The notes under the pieces: model-generated
The model's input: only the letters and a program-made list of their open reading frames with translations
The model's database searches: none
What the model was told of the DNA's origin: nothing
Part shown: piece after piece, positions 1 to 6,775 of the stretch
Numbering within the stretch: position 1 is the stretch's first letter
Layout: each line of letters begins with the position of its first letter
Made by a program: the position numbers and the translations under genes
Assembly (NCBI GenBank): GCA_041484845.1
Contig: JBGPIK010000288.1
Span: 1-8,947 of the forward strand
Reading direction: 5' to 3'
Origin: JBGPIK01 sp041484845
GTDB taxonomy: Bacteria; Desulfobacterota; Binatia; UBA9968
DNA length: 8,947 bases

Positions 1-1
1 G

Positions 2-190
2 AGCGAAGAGCCGTCTTTGAGCAGCGCAACAAAAGAGCCGATCAAAGCCGGCATGGTGTTGACGCTCCGGGCCTGTTTTACCGGCGAGCAGTCGGGCAGC
101 GCGCTCATCTCGCGTCCTTATCTAGTCACCGACTCGGGACCTGGACCATTGGCCCGCGGGCATGAGAAGTTAATTGCGATTGGAGACTAA
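2..190 (+). CDS. C-terminal fragment of a creatinase/aminopeptidase P-like (M24 fold) protein
   Basis: This is an open frame entering from the left edge and ending at TAA 188-190, giving 62 residues. It contains IKAGMVLTLRACF followed by PYLVTDSGPGPLARG, which resembles the end of pita-bread-fold M24 proteins (usual pattern: PGMV-x-T-x-EPG, then a glycine-rich stretch, then V-x-E-D, LVT-x-DGP-x-LT). The two places where metallopeptidases carry metal-binding Glu (in EPG and in RxED) read RACF and ISRP here. If the assignment holds, the protein may be a non-metal, creatinase-like hydrolase and not an Xaa-Pro peptidase. The N-terminus and most of the active site lie outside the window. The next gene starts 7 bases after its stop, so it is probably in the same operon. 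The family call rests on a short fragment and is moderate; that the frame is coding is better supported. Confidence 0.55.
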   Translation, partial: SEEPSLSSATKEPIKAGMVLTLRACFTGEQSGSALISRPYLVTDSGPGPLARGHEKLIAIGD

Positions 191-197
191 AACGGCA

Positions 198-1472
198 ATG
201 GACAGGTCAGCGAGCCGCAAAGCCATCGAGGCGCGGCAGATTGAAAAAATATCGCGAATGCTCAAGACGGAACTTCCGGGTAATCCGTTCTATCGCCGCA
301 AGCTGCTTGACAGAGGATTTACGACTGCAGATTCGCTCGCGGAGTTCAGCAAATTCCCTTACACGATCAAAAGCGAGCTGGTTGCGGATCAGCAAGCCAA
401 TCCTCCTTTCGGTACGGCACTGAGCTTTCCAGTTGAGCGCTACACTCGCGTCCATCAAACCTCGGGAACCACAGGAAAGCCGATGTACTGGCTCGACGCC
501 GAGGAATCGTGGGTCTGGTGGGGAGAGTGCTGGAAAACCATCTTTGAAGCCGCGGGCGTTAAGCCCGGAGATCGAATTTACTTTGCTTTTTCTTTTGGAC
601 CTTTCATCGGCTTTTGGTCCGCTTGGGAGGGCGCGCGCACACTAGGCGCATTGGCGATTTCCGGAGGCGCCCAGACGACCATGCAGCGCATCAAAGCCAT
701 TGTCGATTATCAGGCAACGGTGCTGGTGTGCACGCCCACTTACGCGCTTCATATGGCTGCCGAAGCGCAAAAGGCCGGCATCGATCTTGCGAAAGGTTCG
801 CAGATGCGGATTACGATTCACGCCGGCGAGCCAGGCGCCAGCATTCCGAGCACCAAGAGAAGGATCGAAGAAGGTTGGGGCGCGAAATGTTACGATCATC
901 CCGGCGCCACTGAAGTAGGCGCCTATGGCTTTGAATGTGAGAATCAACCGGGCGGCCTTCACATCAACGAGAGCGAATTCATCGCCGAGGTGATCGATCC
1001 GGAGACGGGCGAGCCGGTCGGAGACGGAGGAAAAGGCGAATTAATCATTACCAACCTCGGCCGCTTGGGTAGCCCGATCATCCGCTACAGAACTGGCGAC
1101 CTGGTTCAGCCAAGCTTCAGACCCTGCCCGTGCGGCCGTCCCTTCGCCCTTTTGGAGGGTGGAGTATTGGGTCGAATAGATGATATGACTGTGATACGGG
1201 GCGTCAATGTCTTCCCGAGCGCCATCGAAAACGTCATGAGAGAGTTTAGTGAAATCGAGGAATTTAAAATTGAAACTTTTATGAGAGAGGAGCTGCGCGA
1301 GATCAAACTAACCGTGGAGCCTCGAGCCGACTGTCAATCAGTGACGGCCCTCGATGAGAGAGTCGCCCGGACTTTCCGCGAGCGGCTGGGACTGCGTCCT
1401 TACGTCGAGGTGGTTTCCTGCGGGACCCTGCCGCGGTTTGAGCTTAAAGCTAGAAGGTTTTTCAAGTCATGA
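198..1472 (+). CDS. PaaK-type aryl-CoA ligase (phenylacetate-CoA ligase family, AMP-forming)
   Basis: This likely activates an aromatic acid to its CoA thioester with ATP, through an acyl-adenylate, in the cytoplasm. Numbering from an alternative upstream TTG at 174 (432 aa), the visible motifs are the phosphate loop QTSGTTGKP at 95-103, HPGATEVGAYGFE at 242-254, YRTGDL at 305-310, the hinge GRIDD plus RGVNVFPSAIE at 333-352, and a C-terminal LPRFELKARR with probable catalytic Lys425. CPCGR at 318-322 is the typical PaaK cysteine motif; with C255 and H263 it could form a metal site (inference). Length fits PaaK proteins (about 430 aa). I prefer ATG 198 (424 aa): it avoids overlap with the upstream gene and has GGAG at 182-185, though 12 bases away. 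The TTG at 174 remains possible. The stop overlaps the next ATG (ATGA). The substrate is not readable; context suggests a hydroxylated or plain aromatic carboxylate. Confidence 0.88.
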   Translation: MDRSASRKAIEARQIEKISRMLKTELPGNPFYRRKLLDRGFTTADSLAEFSKFPYTIKSELVADQQANPPFGTALSFPVERYTRVHQTSGTTGKPMYWLDAEESWVWWGECWKTIFEAAGVKPGDRIYFAFSFGPFIGFWSAWEGARTLGALAISGGAQTTMQRIKAIVDYQATVLVCTPTYALHMAAEAQKAGIDLAKGSQMRITIHAGEPGASIPSTKRRIEEGWGAKCYDHPGATEVGAYGFECENQPGGLHINESEFIAEVIDPETGEPVGDGGKGELIITNLGRLGSPIIRYRTGDLVQPSFRPCPCGRPFALLEGGVLGRIDDMTVIRGVNVFPSAIENVMREFSEIEEFKIETFMREELREIKLTVEPRADCQSVTALDERVARTFRERLGLRPYVEVVSCGTLPRFELKARRFFKS

Positions 1473-1942
1473 AACAGATTCTTCATTTGCGAGTCAACGG
1501 CGAAGACCAAGAAGTCGCCACCGAAATCAACAAGACGCTTTTGGAAGTGTTGCGCGAGGATATGCACTTGACCGGGACCAAGCATGGTTGCGAGCTGGGC
1601 GAATGCGGCACGTGCACCGTGCTTGTCAACGGCGAACCGGTTCTTTCCTGTTTAGTTTTGGGTGTGGAGGTGGAAGGCATTGAGATTCTGACCGTTGAGG
1701 GGTTGAAGGAGCGTGATAAACCCCATCCGCTTCAGAAAGCCTTTGCCGATCTCGGCGCCGCCCAGTGCGGCTACTGCACGCCGGGGATTCTCCTCACGGC
1801 GAAAGCCTTTTTAGAAAAGAATCCCCATCCCAGCCGCGCAGAAATTCGCGCGGCGTTGGCCGGCAATCTCTGCCGCTGCACCGGCTATACCAAGATTCTG
1901 CAAGCCGTGGAGATCGTTGCCAAGGGAAAGGAAGTTCGATGA
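1469..1942 (+). CDS. hcrC: [2Fe-2S] subunit of a 4-hydroxybenzoyl-CoA reductase-type molybdenum enzyme
   Basis: This is the small iron-sulfur subunit of a xanthine oxidase-family heterotrimer (157 aa, normal length). It passes electrons between the FAD subunit and the molybdenum centre. The N-terminal plant-ferredoxin-like domain (about 1-75) holds one cluster with C41, C46, C49 and C61 (GCELGECGTC motif). The C-terminal helical domain holds the second with C100 and C103 (AQCGYCTPG) and C135 and C137 (GNLCRCTGY). All eight ligands are present. The start ATG overlaps the stop of the upstream ligase (ATGA), with AGAAGG at 1452-1457, 11 bases upstream. The stop overlaps the molybdopterin-subunit start in the same way. 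The order small-large-FAD subunit resembles the hbaBCD arrangement of Rhodopseudomonas. By itself this subunit cannot separate hydroxybenzoyl-CoA reductase from other family members; the assignment comes from the FAD subunit. Confidence 0.9.
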   Translation: MKQILHLRVNGEDQEVATEINKTLLEVLREDMHLTGTKHGCELGECGTCTVLVNGEPVLSCLVLGVEVEGIEILTVEGLKERDKPHPLQKAFADLGAAQCGYCTPGILLTAKAFLEKNPHPSRAEIRAALAGNLCRCTGYTKILQAVEIVAKGKEVR

Positions 1943-4314
1943 GCAAGGTTAATTATTCAGTGATCGGCAAGCCGCTCCCCAAAGTGGACGCGATGGGGAA
2001 GTGCACCGGGGAGACGCGTTTTGCCAATGATTTCGATCTGCCACGAATGAGCTATGCTAAACTGCTCAGGAGTCCTCATCCGCATGCGCGCATTCACGGC
2101 ATCCGCACAGAGAAAGCCCTCCAGCTCGAAGGCGTCTATGCGGTGCTGACCGGCGCCGAGCTGCCGCAGAAATTCGGCATCATGCCGGCGACGGAAGACG
2201 AAGAGGCGCTCGCCGTGGAAAAAGTCCGGCACGTCGGAGATCCCGTGGCGGCCGTCGCCGCATCGACAGAAGCGATTGCGGAGCGGGCGATCCAGTTGAT
2301 CGAAGTGGATTACGAGCTACTCAAGCCCATTCTCTCGATCGAGGAAGCGCTGGCGGCGACCGAGGAGAGCGACCGGATCCACACGTGGAATCGGCGCGCT
2401 AATATTCAAAAAGCGGTTTCTTTCGAGTTCGGAGAATTCGAGCACAGCTTTGAACGAGCGGACCATATTTTCGAGGACACTTTTTTCTATCAAGGTAACA
2501 CCCACCTGCCGATGGAGCAGTACTGCGCCATCGGACAGTATGGACCCGGAGACAAGCTAACGCTCTGGTCGTCAACGCAAACGCCCCACTATCTCCATCG
2601 CGCCCTGGCAAAAGTATTGGGCTTGCCCATGAGTCGCATCCGGGTGATCGCCACTCCGGTGGGCGGTGGTTTCGGCGGCAAAAGCGATCCCTTTTCGCAC
2701 GAGATCTGTGCCGCCAAGCTCGCCATGATCACGGGCAGACCGGTGAAGTTCACTCTCACGCGCGAAGAAACTTTCTACGTGCATCGCGGGAGACATCCGG
2801 TGAAAATGTGGATCAAAACTGGCGTCAAAAAAGACGGCACCCTCCAGACCATGCACTTCAGATCTTTTCTTGATGGCGGAGGTTACAGCAGTTACGGGTT
2901 GGCATCCGTTTACTATACCGGCGCACTGCAAACCGTAACGTACAAACTGCCGGCCTATAAGTTTGAGGGAGTGCGGGTTTTTACCAACAAGCCCGCGTGC
3001 GGACCCAAGCGCGGCCATGGAACGCCACAGCCTCGGTTCGCGTTGGAAATTCACCTGGACAAAATCGCCGAAAAACTCGGCATCGATCCCATCGATCTCA
3101 GGCTCAAGCAGATCGTGGAACCTAACATGGTGACGGTCAATGGTCTGAAAATCAGCTCGTGCGGGCTGAAGGAGTGCATCGAAAAGGTTGCGGCACGGGC
3201 TGAGTGGAAAAAGAAATTTCGCCGGCTTCCTTACGGTAAAGGCGTCGGTTTTGCCGCTAGCGCGTACATCAGCGGAGCCGGCCTGCCGATTTATTGGAAC
3301 AAGATGCCCCATTCCGGCGTGCAGATCCGCCTCGATCGGGGCGGCGGCATCACGGCTTTTTGCGGCTCCAGCGACATAGGACAGGGCTCGGATTCCATTC
3401 TGGTGTACGCTGTAGCCGAAGAGTTCGGCGTGAGCCCGAGCGATGTCCGGGTGTTCACATCGGACACGGACCTTACGCCAGTCGATTTAGGAAGTTACTC
3501 GAGCCGGGTCACCGTCATGACCGGCAACGCGGCGATACAGGCTTGCGGAAAATTGAAGAAGCTTCTCCTCGAAACCGCCGGCGAGACTCTTGAAGTTCCC
3601 GTCGATGATTTGGAAATGGCCGATGGGCAGGTGCGCAGCCGAAGTTATCCAAAAAAGGCGATGAGCTTCGTCGAATGCGTGGAAGCCACCGAAGCGAAAC
3701 ACGGAACGCTCGGCGCCACCGGCAGCTATACGCCGCCGAAACATCCTGCCAACTACAAAGGATCCGGAGTCGGCCCCACGCCGGCCTACACGTTTACCAC
3801 CGCGATCGTGCAGCTCGATTGCGACCCGGAAACAGGCGGGATCAAAATTGAAAAGATCTGGATCGCGCACGACTGCGGCAGAGCCTTCAATCCTCTGCTC
3901 GTCGAGGGTCAGACCGAAGGCAGCGTTTACATGGCCTTGGGTGAAGCGTTGATGGAAGAGCAGGTGTTTAGAAAAAATGGTTTGCACAAAATTCCGTCCA
4001 TTCTCGAGTACAAGAGCCCGACGACGCTGGAGACGCCGGAGATCGAGACGATCTTAATCGAGACCAACGATCCCGAAGGGCCGTATGGCGCCAAGGAAGC
4101 CGGACAAGGACCGCTGCTGCCCGTTGTCCCGGCGGTGGCTAACGCCCTCTACGACGCTATCGGCGTGAGAATCGATGAGATTCCCATTACCGCTGATAAA
4201 GTGTTAAGGGCGCTTGAGGGGCGCTATAAGCGAGTTTCTGTTCCGTCGTTTCAATTTCCTCCTCCCGTCAAATGGCAGCTTGGCGACGGCGTCGCGGTTA
4301 CGCAAAAGAGTTAA
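1939..4314 (+). CDS. hcrA: Molybdopterin (MCD) catalytic subunit, 4-hydroxybenzoyl-CoA reductase-like
   Basis: This is the large catalytic subunit (791 aa) of a xanthine oxidase-family enzyme, expected to bind molybdopterin cytosine dinucleotide and, in this complex, to reductively remove a ring hydroxyl from an aryl-CoA. The N-terminal domain (about 10-130, from GKPLPKVDAMGK) is followed by the cofactor-binding region: VGGGFGGK 241-248, CGPKRGHGTPQ 354-364 with R358, SSDIGQGSDS 477-486, SSRVTVMTGNA 521-531, and GAKEAGQG 717-724. The CO dehydrogenase active-site loop (AYRCSF) is absent, which argues against CoxL. Oddly, Q723 sits where xanthine oxidase-type enzymes carry the catalytic Glu of the G-E motif. 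The frame stays open upstream to ATG 1765, but that would run through the preceding gene; ATG 1939 is preferred because it gives an ATGA overlap, has AAGGA at 1928-1932, and begins where the family homology begins. A roughly 25-residue C-terminal tail (FQFPPPVKWQ region) follows the conserved core. Confidence 0.88.
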   Translation: MSKVNYSVIGKPLPKVDAMGKCTGETRFANDFDLPRMSYAKLLRSPHPHARIHGIRTEKALQLEGVYAVLTGAELPQKFGIMPATEDEEALAVEKVRHVGDPVAAVAASTEAIAERAIQLIEVDYELLKPILSIEEALAATEESDRIHTWNRRANIQKAVSFEFGEFEHSFERADHIFEDTFFYQGNTHLPMEQYCAIGQYGPGDKLTLWSSTQTPHYLHRALAKVLGLPMSRIRVIATPVGGGFGGKSDPFSHEICAAKLAMITGRPVKFTLTREETFYVHRGRHPVKMWIKTGVKKDGTLQTMHFRSFLDGGGYSSYGLASVYYTGALQTVTYKLPAYKFEGVRVFTNKPACGPKRGHGTPQPRFALEIHLDKIAEKLGIDPIDLRLKQIVEPNMVTVNGLKISSCGLKECIEKVAARAEWKKKFRRLPYGKGVGFAASAYISGAGLPIYWNKMPHSGVQIRLDRGGGITAFCGSSDIGQGSDSILVYAVAEEFGVSPSDVRVFTSDTDLTPVDLGSYSSRVTVMTGNAAIQACGKLKKLLLETAGETLEVPVDDLEMADGQVRSRSYPKKAMSFVECVEATEAKHGTLGATGSYTPPKHPANYKGSGVGPTPAYTFTTAIVQLDCDPETGGIKIEKIWIAHDCGRAFNPLLVEGQTEGSVYMALGEALMEEQVFRKNGLHKIPSILEYKSPTTLETPEIETILIETNDPEGPYGAKEAGQGPLLPVVPAVANALYDAIGVRIDEIPITADKVLRALEGRYKRVSVPSFQFPPPVKWQLGDGVAVTQKS

Positions 4315-4328
4315 GAAAGACAGAGAAT

Positions 4329-5342
4329 ATGCTGAGACTACCGGAATTCAATTACGTCAGGCCTAAATCGCTCCAAGAGGCGGCCCGATTGATGGCTGAC
4401 CTGGGCAATGATGCCATGGTCGTAGCGGGCGGCACCGATCTCTATCCCAAAATGAAGCGGGGTCAGTTCACGCCGAGACATTTGGTCTCGTTGAACTCTT
4501 TGCCTGAGATCAAAGGAATTCGCGTCGATGATAAAGACGGGATGTGGATCGGCGCCGGCGAAACTTTGACTGCGGTCGCCCGCCATCCGCAAGTGAACGA
4601 ACTGTTCCCCGCTCTCGCCCAGGCGGCCGGATTGGTTTCCAGTCCGCAGCTGCGCAACGTGGGGACGATCGGCGGCAACATTTTTGTCGATACGCGCTGC
4701 AACTATTACGATCAGACTTTTTTCTGGCGCAATGCAGCCGGCTTTTGTATGAAAAAGGATGGTCAGATCTGCCTCGTGGCGCCAAAGAGCAAAGTGTGTT
4801 TGGCGGTGTTCTCATCGGATACGGCTCCGGTCCTATGCAGTCTCGATGCCACTGCGCACCTTGTCGGACGCGATGGCGGCCGCGCGGTTCCGTTCACTCA
4901 GCTCTATGGCCCTGATGGCATTCAGTACTTGGCTAAGAGAAACGACGAACTGCTTCAGGGAATTACGATTCCACGATCGGTCTTCGGTCGTCGCAGCGTC
5001 TATTTGAAACTCTGCCGCAGAGGATCTTTCGACTTTCCGGTGTTGGGTGTCGCCGCCACGATGCAGCTCAAGGCCGATGGAACATGCGGCGCTGCGACTG
5101 TGGTTTTGACCGCGGTTGCTTCGGCGCCGGTATATGTGGAAGCAGACTCGATTCTACGAGGCCAAAAAATCACTCCCGAGATCATCGACAGGGTCGCCGA
5201 GACTGCCGCCAAGGTTTCCCGCCCGGTCGACAACACCGACATGGATTATTGGTATCGCAAACGCATGACCAAGGTTTACGTGAAGAGAGCGCTGGCACAG
5301 CTCGCCGGCCTGGAAATCAAGAGCGCTCAAACGCAAAGCTAA
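4329..5342 (+). CDS. hcrB: FAD subunit with extra [4Fe-4S] loop, 4-hydroxybenzoyl-CoA reductase beta type
   Basis: This is the flavin-binding medium subunit (337 aa) of the molybdenum enzyme. AGGTDLYPKMKRG at 33-45 is the FAD pyrophosphate motif, and RNVGTIGGNI at 109-118 is the second FAD motif of the CoxM/HcrB family. Directly after it comes an insertion with C124, C140, C148 and C157. The spacing of 16, 8 and 9 residues matches what I recall for the four ligands of the additional [4Fe-4S] cluster in Thauera aromatica HcrB; ordinary CoxM/XdhB-type subunits lack this loop. In the known enzyme this cluster relays low-potential electrons from ferredoxin to FAD for reductive dehydroxylation. 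The C-terminal domain (about 225-325) ends in YWYRKRMTKVYVKRAL, typical of the family. Start ATG 4329 lies 14 bases after the molybdopterin gene, with a weak purine-rich leader. An in-frame upstream ATG (4272) would overlap the preceding gene and adds a non-homologous basic stretch, so it was rejected. Confidence 0.92.
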   Translation: MLRLPEFNYVRPKSLQEAARLMADLGNDAMVVAGGTDLYPKMKRGQFTPRHLVSLNSLPEIKGIRVDDKDGMWIGAGETLTAVARHPQVNELFPALAQAAGLVSSPQLRNVGTIGGNIFVDTRCNYYDQTFFWRNAAGFCMKKDGQICLVAPKSKVCLAVFSSDTAPVLCSLDATAHLVGRDGGRAVPFTQLYGPDGIQYLAKRNDELLQGITIPRSVFGRRSVYLKLCRRGSFDFPVLGVAATMQLKADGTCGAATVVLTAVASAPVYVEADSILRGQKITPEIIDRVAETAAKVSRPVDNTDMDYWYRKRMTKVYVKRALAQLAGLEIKSAQTQS

Positions 5343-5362
5343 GCTATCGTTAGGGCAGGGAG

Positions 5363-6775
5363 ATGGACGACAATCTTGCCCCTATTCTGGAAGGCAATGC
5401 ACGTCGCCTAGGCGACAAGACCGCGCTGGTTTGGGACGGCGGGAGCCTCACTTGGGCCGAACTGGACAGGCGCGCGTCGGGCTTCGCGCGCCACCTCACG
5501 GCGCAAGGGATCGGGGCCGGAGACAGAGTTGCCATTCTCATTCCCAACCACTGGAGTTTTGTCGTCGCTTTTTTAGGCGTCCTCAAGGTCGATGCCACCG
5601 CGGCTCCACTGAGCCCCGAACTGAAACAGGAAGAGGTTGACGAGCTGCTCGCCGATCTCCGGCCCAATGGAGTCTTCCGGGATGTCGTTGTGGAAGAGGG
5701 CACGTGGGTCACTCCCGAGCATGCTCTGTCGCCCGCCGTCATCATCTACACCTCCGGCAGTACCGGGCGACCTAAAGGCGCCGTCTTCACTCACCCAGCC
5801 GTGCTCTTCGGCAATGAGACATGGGGCCGAGTCGTGATGGATCTGAGCGCGGAGGACGTGGTTTTGGGAGTGCTTCCTTACTCCCACAACTACGGGCTTT
5901 ACGCCGGGCTGCTCGCGCCCCTGCTCCTCGGCGGCACGGTGGCATTGATCGAACGTTTCACGCCTGAGGGTGTCCTTGAAGCGATAGCGCGACACCGGGT
6001 GACGGCCTTCCCCGGGGTCGCCACCATGTTCCGGCGTCTTCTCAGCTCGCCGTCGTTCTGTAACGTCGATCTGTCGAGCTTGCGGGTGACGACTTCCGGC
6101 GCCGCGCCTTGTTCCGATGAGCTGTGCAAAGAATGGCGCGACTCGACCGGCGTCCGCATTCTATGCGGCTACGGCGCCACTGAAGTACCGCGCCCGATTT
6201 CCTGCTTTGCCAACGATCAAGAGCATTCGCCCAGCGCAGCCGGTAGAATCGTTCCCGGAGTAGAAATACGCGTGGTCGATGAACAGGAAAGAGCGTTGCC
6301 CGAAGGAGAAGTGGGCGAATTGCTAATCAAGTCCCCCTCCGCGATGGAAGGCTATCTCGATCATCCGGATGAAACGCGCGAGGTCTTATCCGAAGGCTGG
6401 TATCGGACTGGCGATCTTGGCACTGTCTTACCCGGTGGTTTTGTTCGCCTCGTCGGGAGAAAACGCGAAAGGATTCTTCGAGGAGGCTATTCTGTTTTTC
6501 CTCAAGAGATTGAAGCCGTATTGCTTTCTCATGCCGCAATCGCTGAAGCCGCCGTTGTGGGCATTCCCCATGCCGAGCTGGGCGAAGAGATCGCGGCATT
6601 TGTAATTTTGAAACCGATGGCGCAGGCGCGCAGCGAAGAAATCATTGCTTATAGCAAGGAGCATCTGGCCCACTACAAGTATCCCCGTCATGTCACGATC
6701 CTGAAGGATCTGCCTAGAGGAATGACTGGGAAAACTCTCAAGTCGGAGCTGTTGAAGAGCTACGTCACGCCATGA
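5363..6775 (+). CDS. Class I acyl-CoA synthetase (ANL superfamily), benzoate/4-hydroxybenzoate-CoA ligase-like
   Basis: This is an AMP-forming ligase of 470 aa, probably activating an aromatic or other carboxylic acid to its CoA ester in the cytoplasm. The classical motifs are present in order: IIYTSGSTGRPKG 127-139 (ATP phosphate loop), GYGATEV 269-275, GWYRTGDLG 345-353 (ribose-binding Asp351), GRKRERILRGGYSVFPQEIE 365-384 (hinge and A8), and PRGMTGKTLKSEL 451-463 with probable catalytic Lys457. It is somewhat shorter than characterised benzoate-CoA ligases (about 520-530 aa), mainly because the segment between residues about 85 and 125 is short; no active-site motif is lost. ATG 5363 is preceded by purine-rich AGGGCAGGGAG, 20 bases after the reductase genes. 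The stop overlaps the ubiD start (ATGA). Substrate is inferred from context only: the acid used by the adjacent reductase, or the UbiD product. A long-chain or cyclohexane-carboxylate ligase cannot be excluded. Confidence 0.87.
   Translation: MDDNLAPILEGNARRLGDKTALVWDGGSLTWAELDRRASGFARHLTAQGIGAGDRVAILIPNHWSFVVAFLGVLKVDATAAPLSPELKQEEVDELLADLRPNGVFRDVVVEEGTWVTPEHALSPAVIIYTSGSTGRPKGAVFTHPAVLFGNETWGRVVMDLSAEDVVLGVLPYSHNYGLYAGLLAPLLLGGTVALIERFTPEGVLEAIARHRVTAFPGVATMFRRLLSSPSFCNVDLSSLRVTTSGAAPCSDELCKEWRDSTGVRILCGYGATEVPRPISCFANDQEHSPSAAGRIVPGVEIRVVDEQERALPEGEVGELLIKSPSAMEGYLDHPDETREVLSEGWYRTGDLGTVLPGGFVRLVGRKRERILRGGYSVFPQEIEAVLLSHAAIAEAAVVGIPHAELGEEIAAFVILKPMAQARSEEIIAYSKEHLAHYKYPRHVTILKDLPRGMTGKTLKSELLKSYVTP

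Noticed and set aside
1765..1938. Upstream in-frame extension of the molybdopterin subunit (ATG 1765)
   Set aside because: It would overlap 178 bases of the [2Fe-2S] gene and adds residues unlike the family; ATG 1939 gives the normal N-terminus and an ATGA junction.
2572..3312. 246-codon minus-strand open frame inside the molybdopterin subunit gene
   Set aside because: It lies entirely opposite conserved cofactor-binding motifs, has no recognisable domain, and has no sensible ribosome binding or operon context.
1939..4314. Aerobic CO dehydrogenase large subunit (CoxL)
   Set aside because: The CoxL active-site loop with its copper-binding Cys (AYRCSF) is absent; the loop reads CGPKRGHG, and the partner FAD subunit has the hydroxybenzoyl-CoA reductase [4Fe-4S] insertion.
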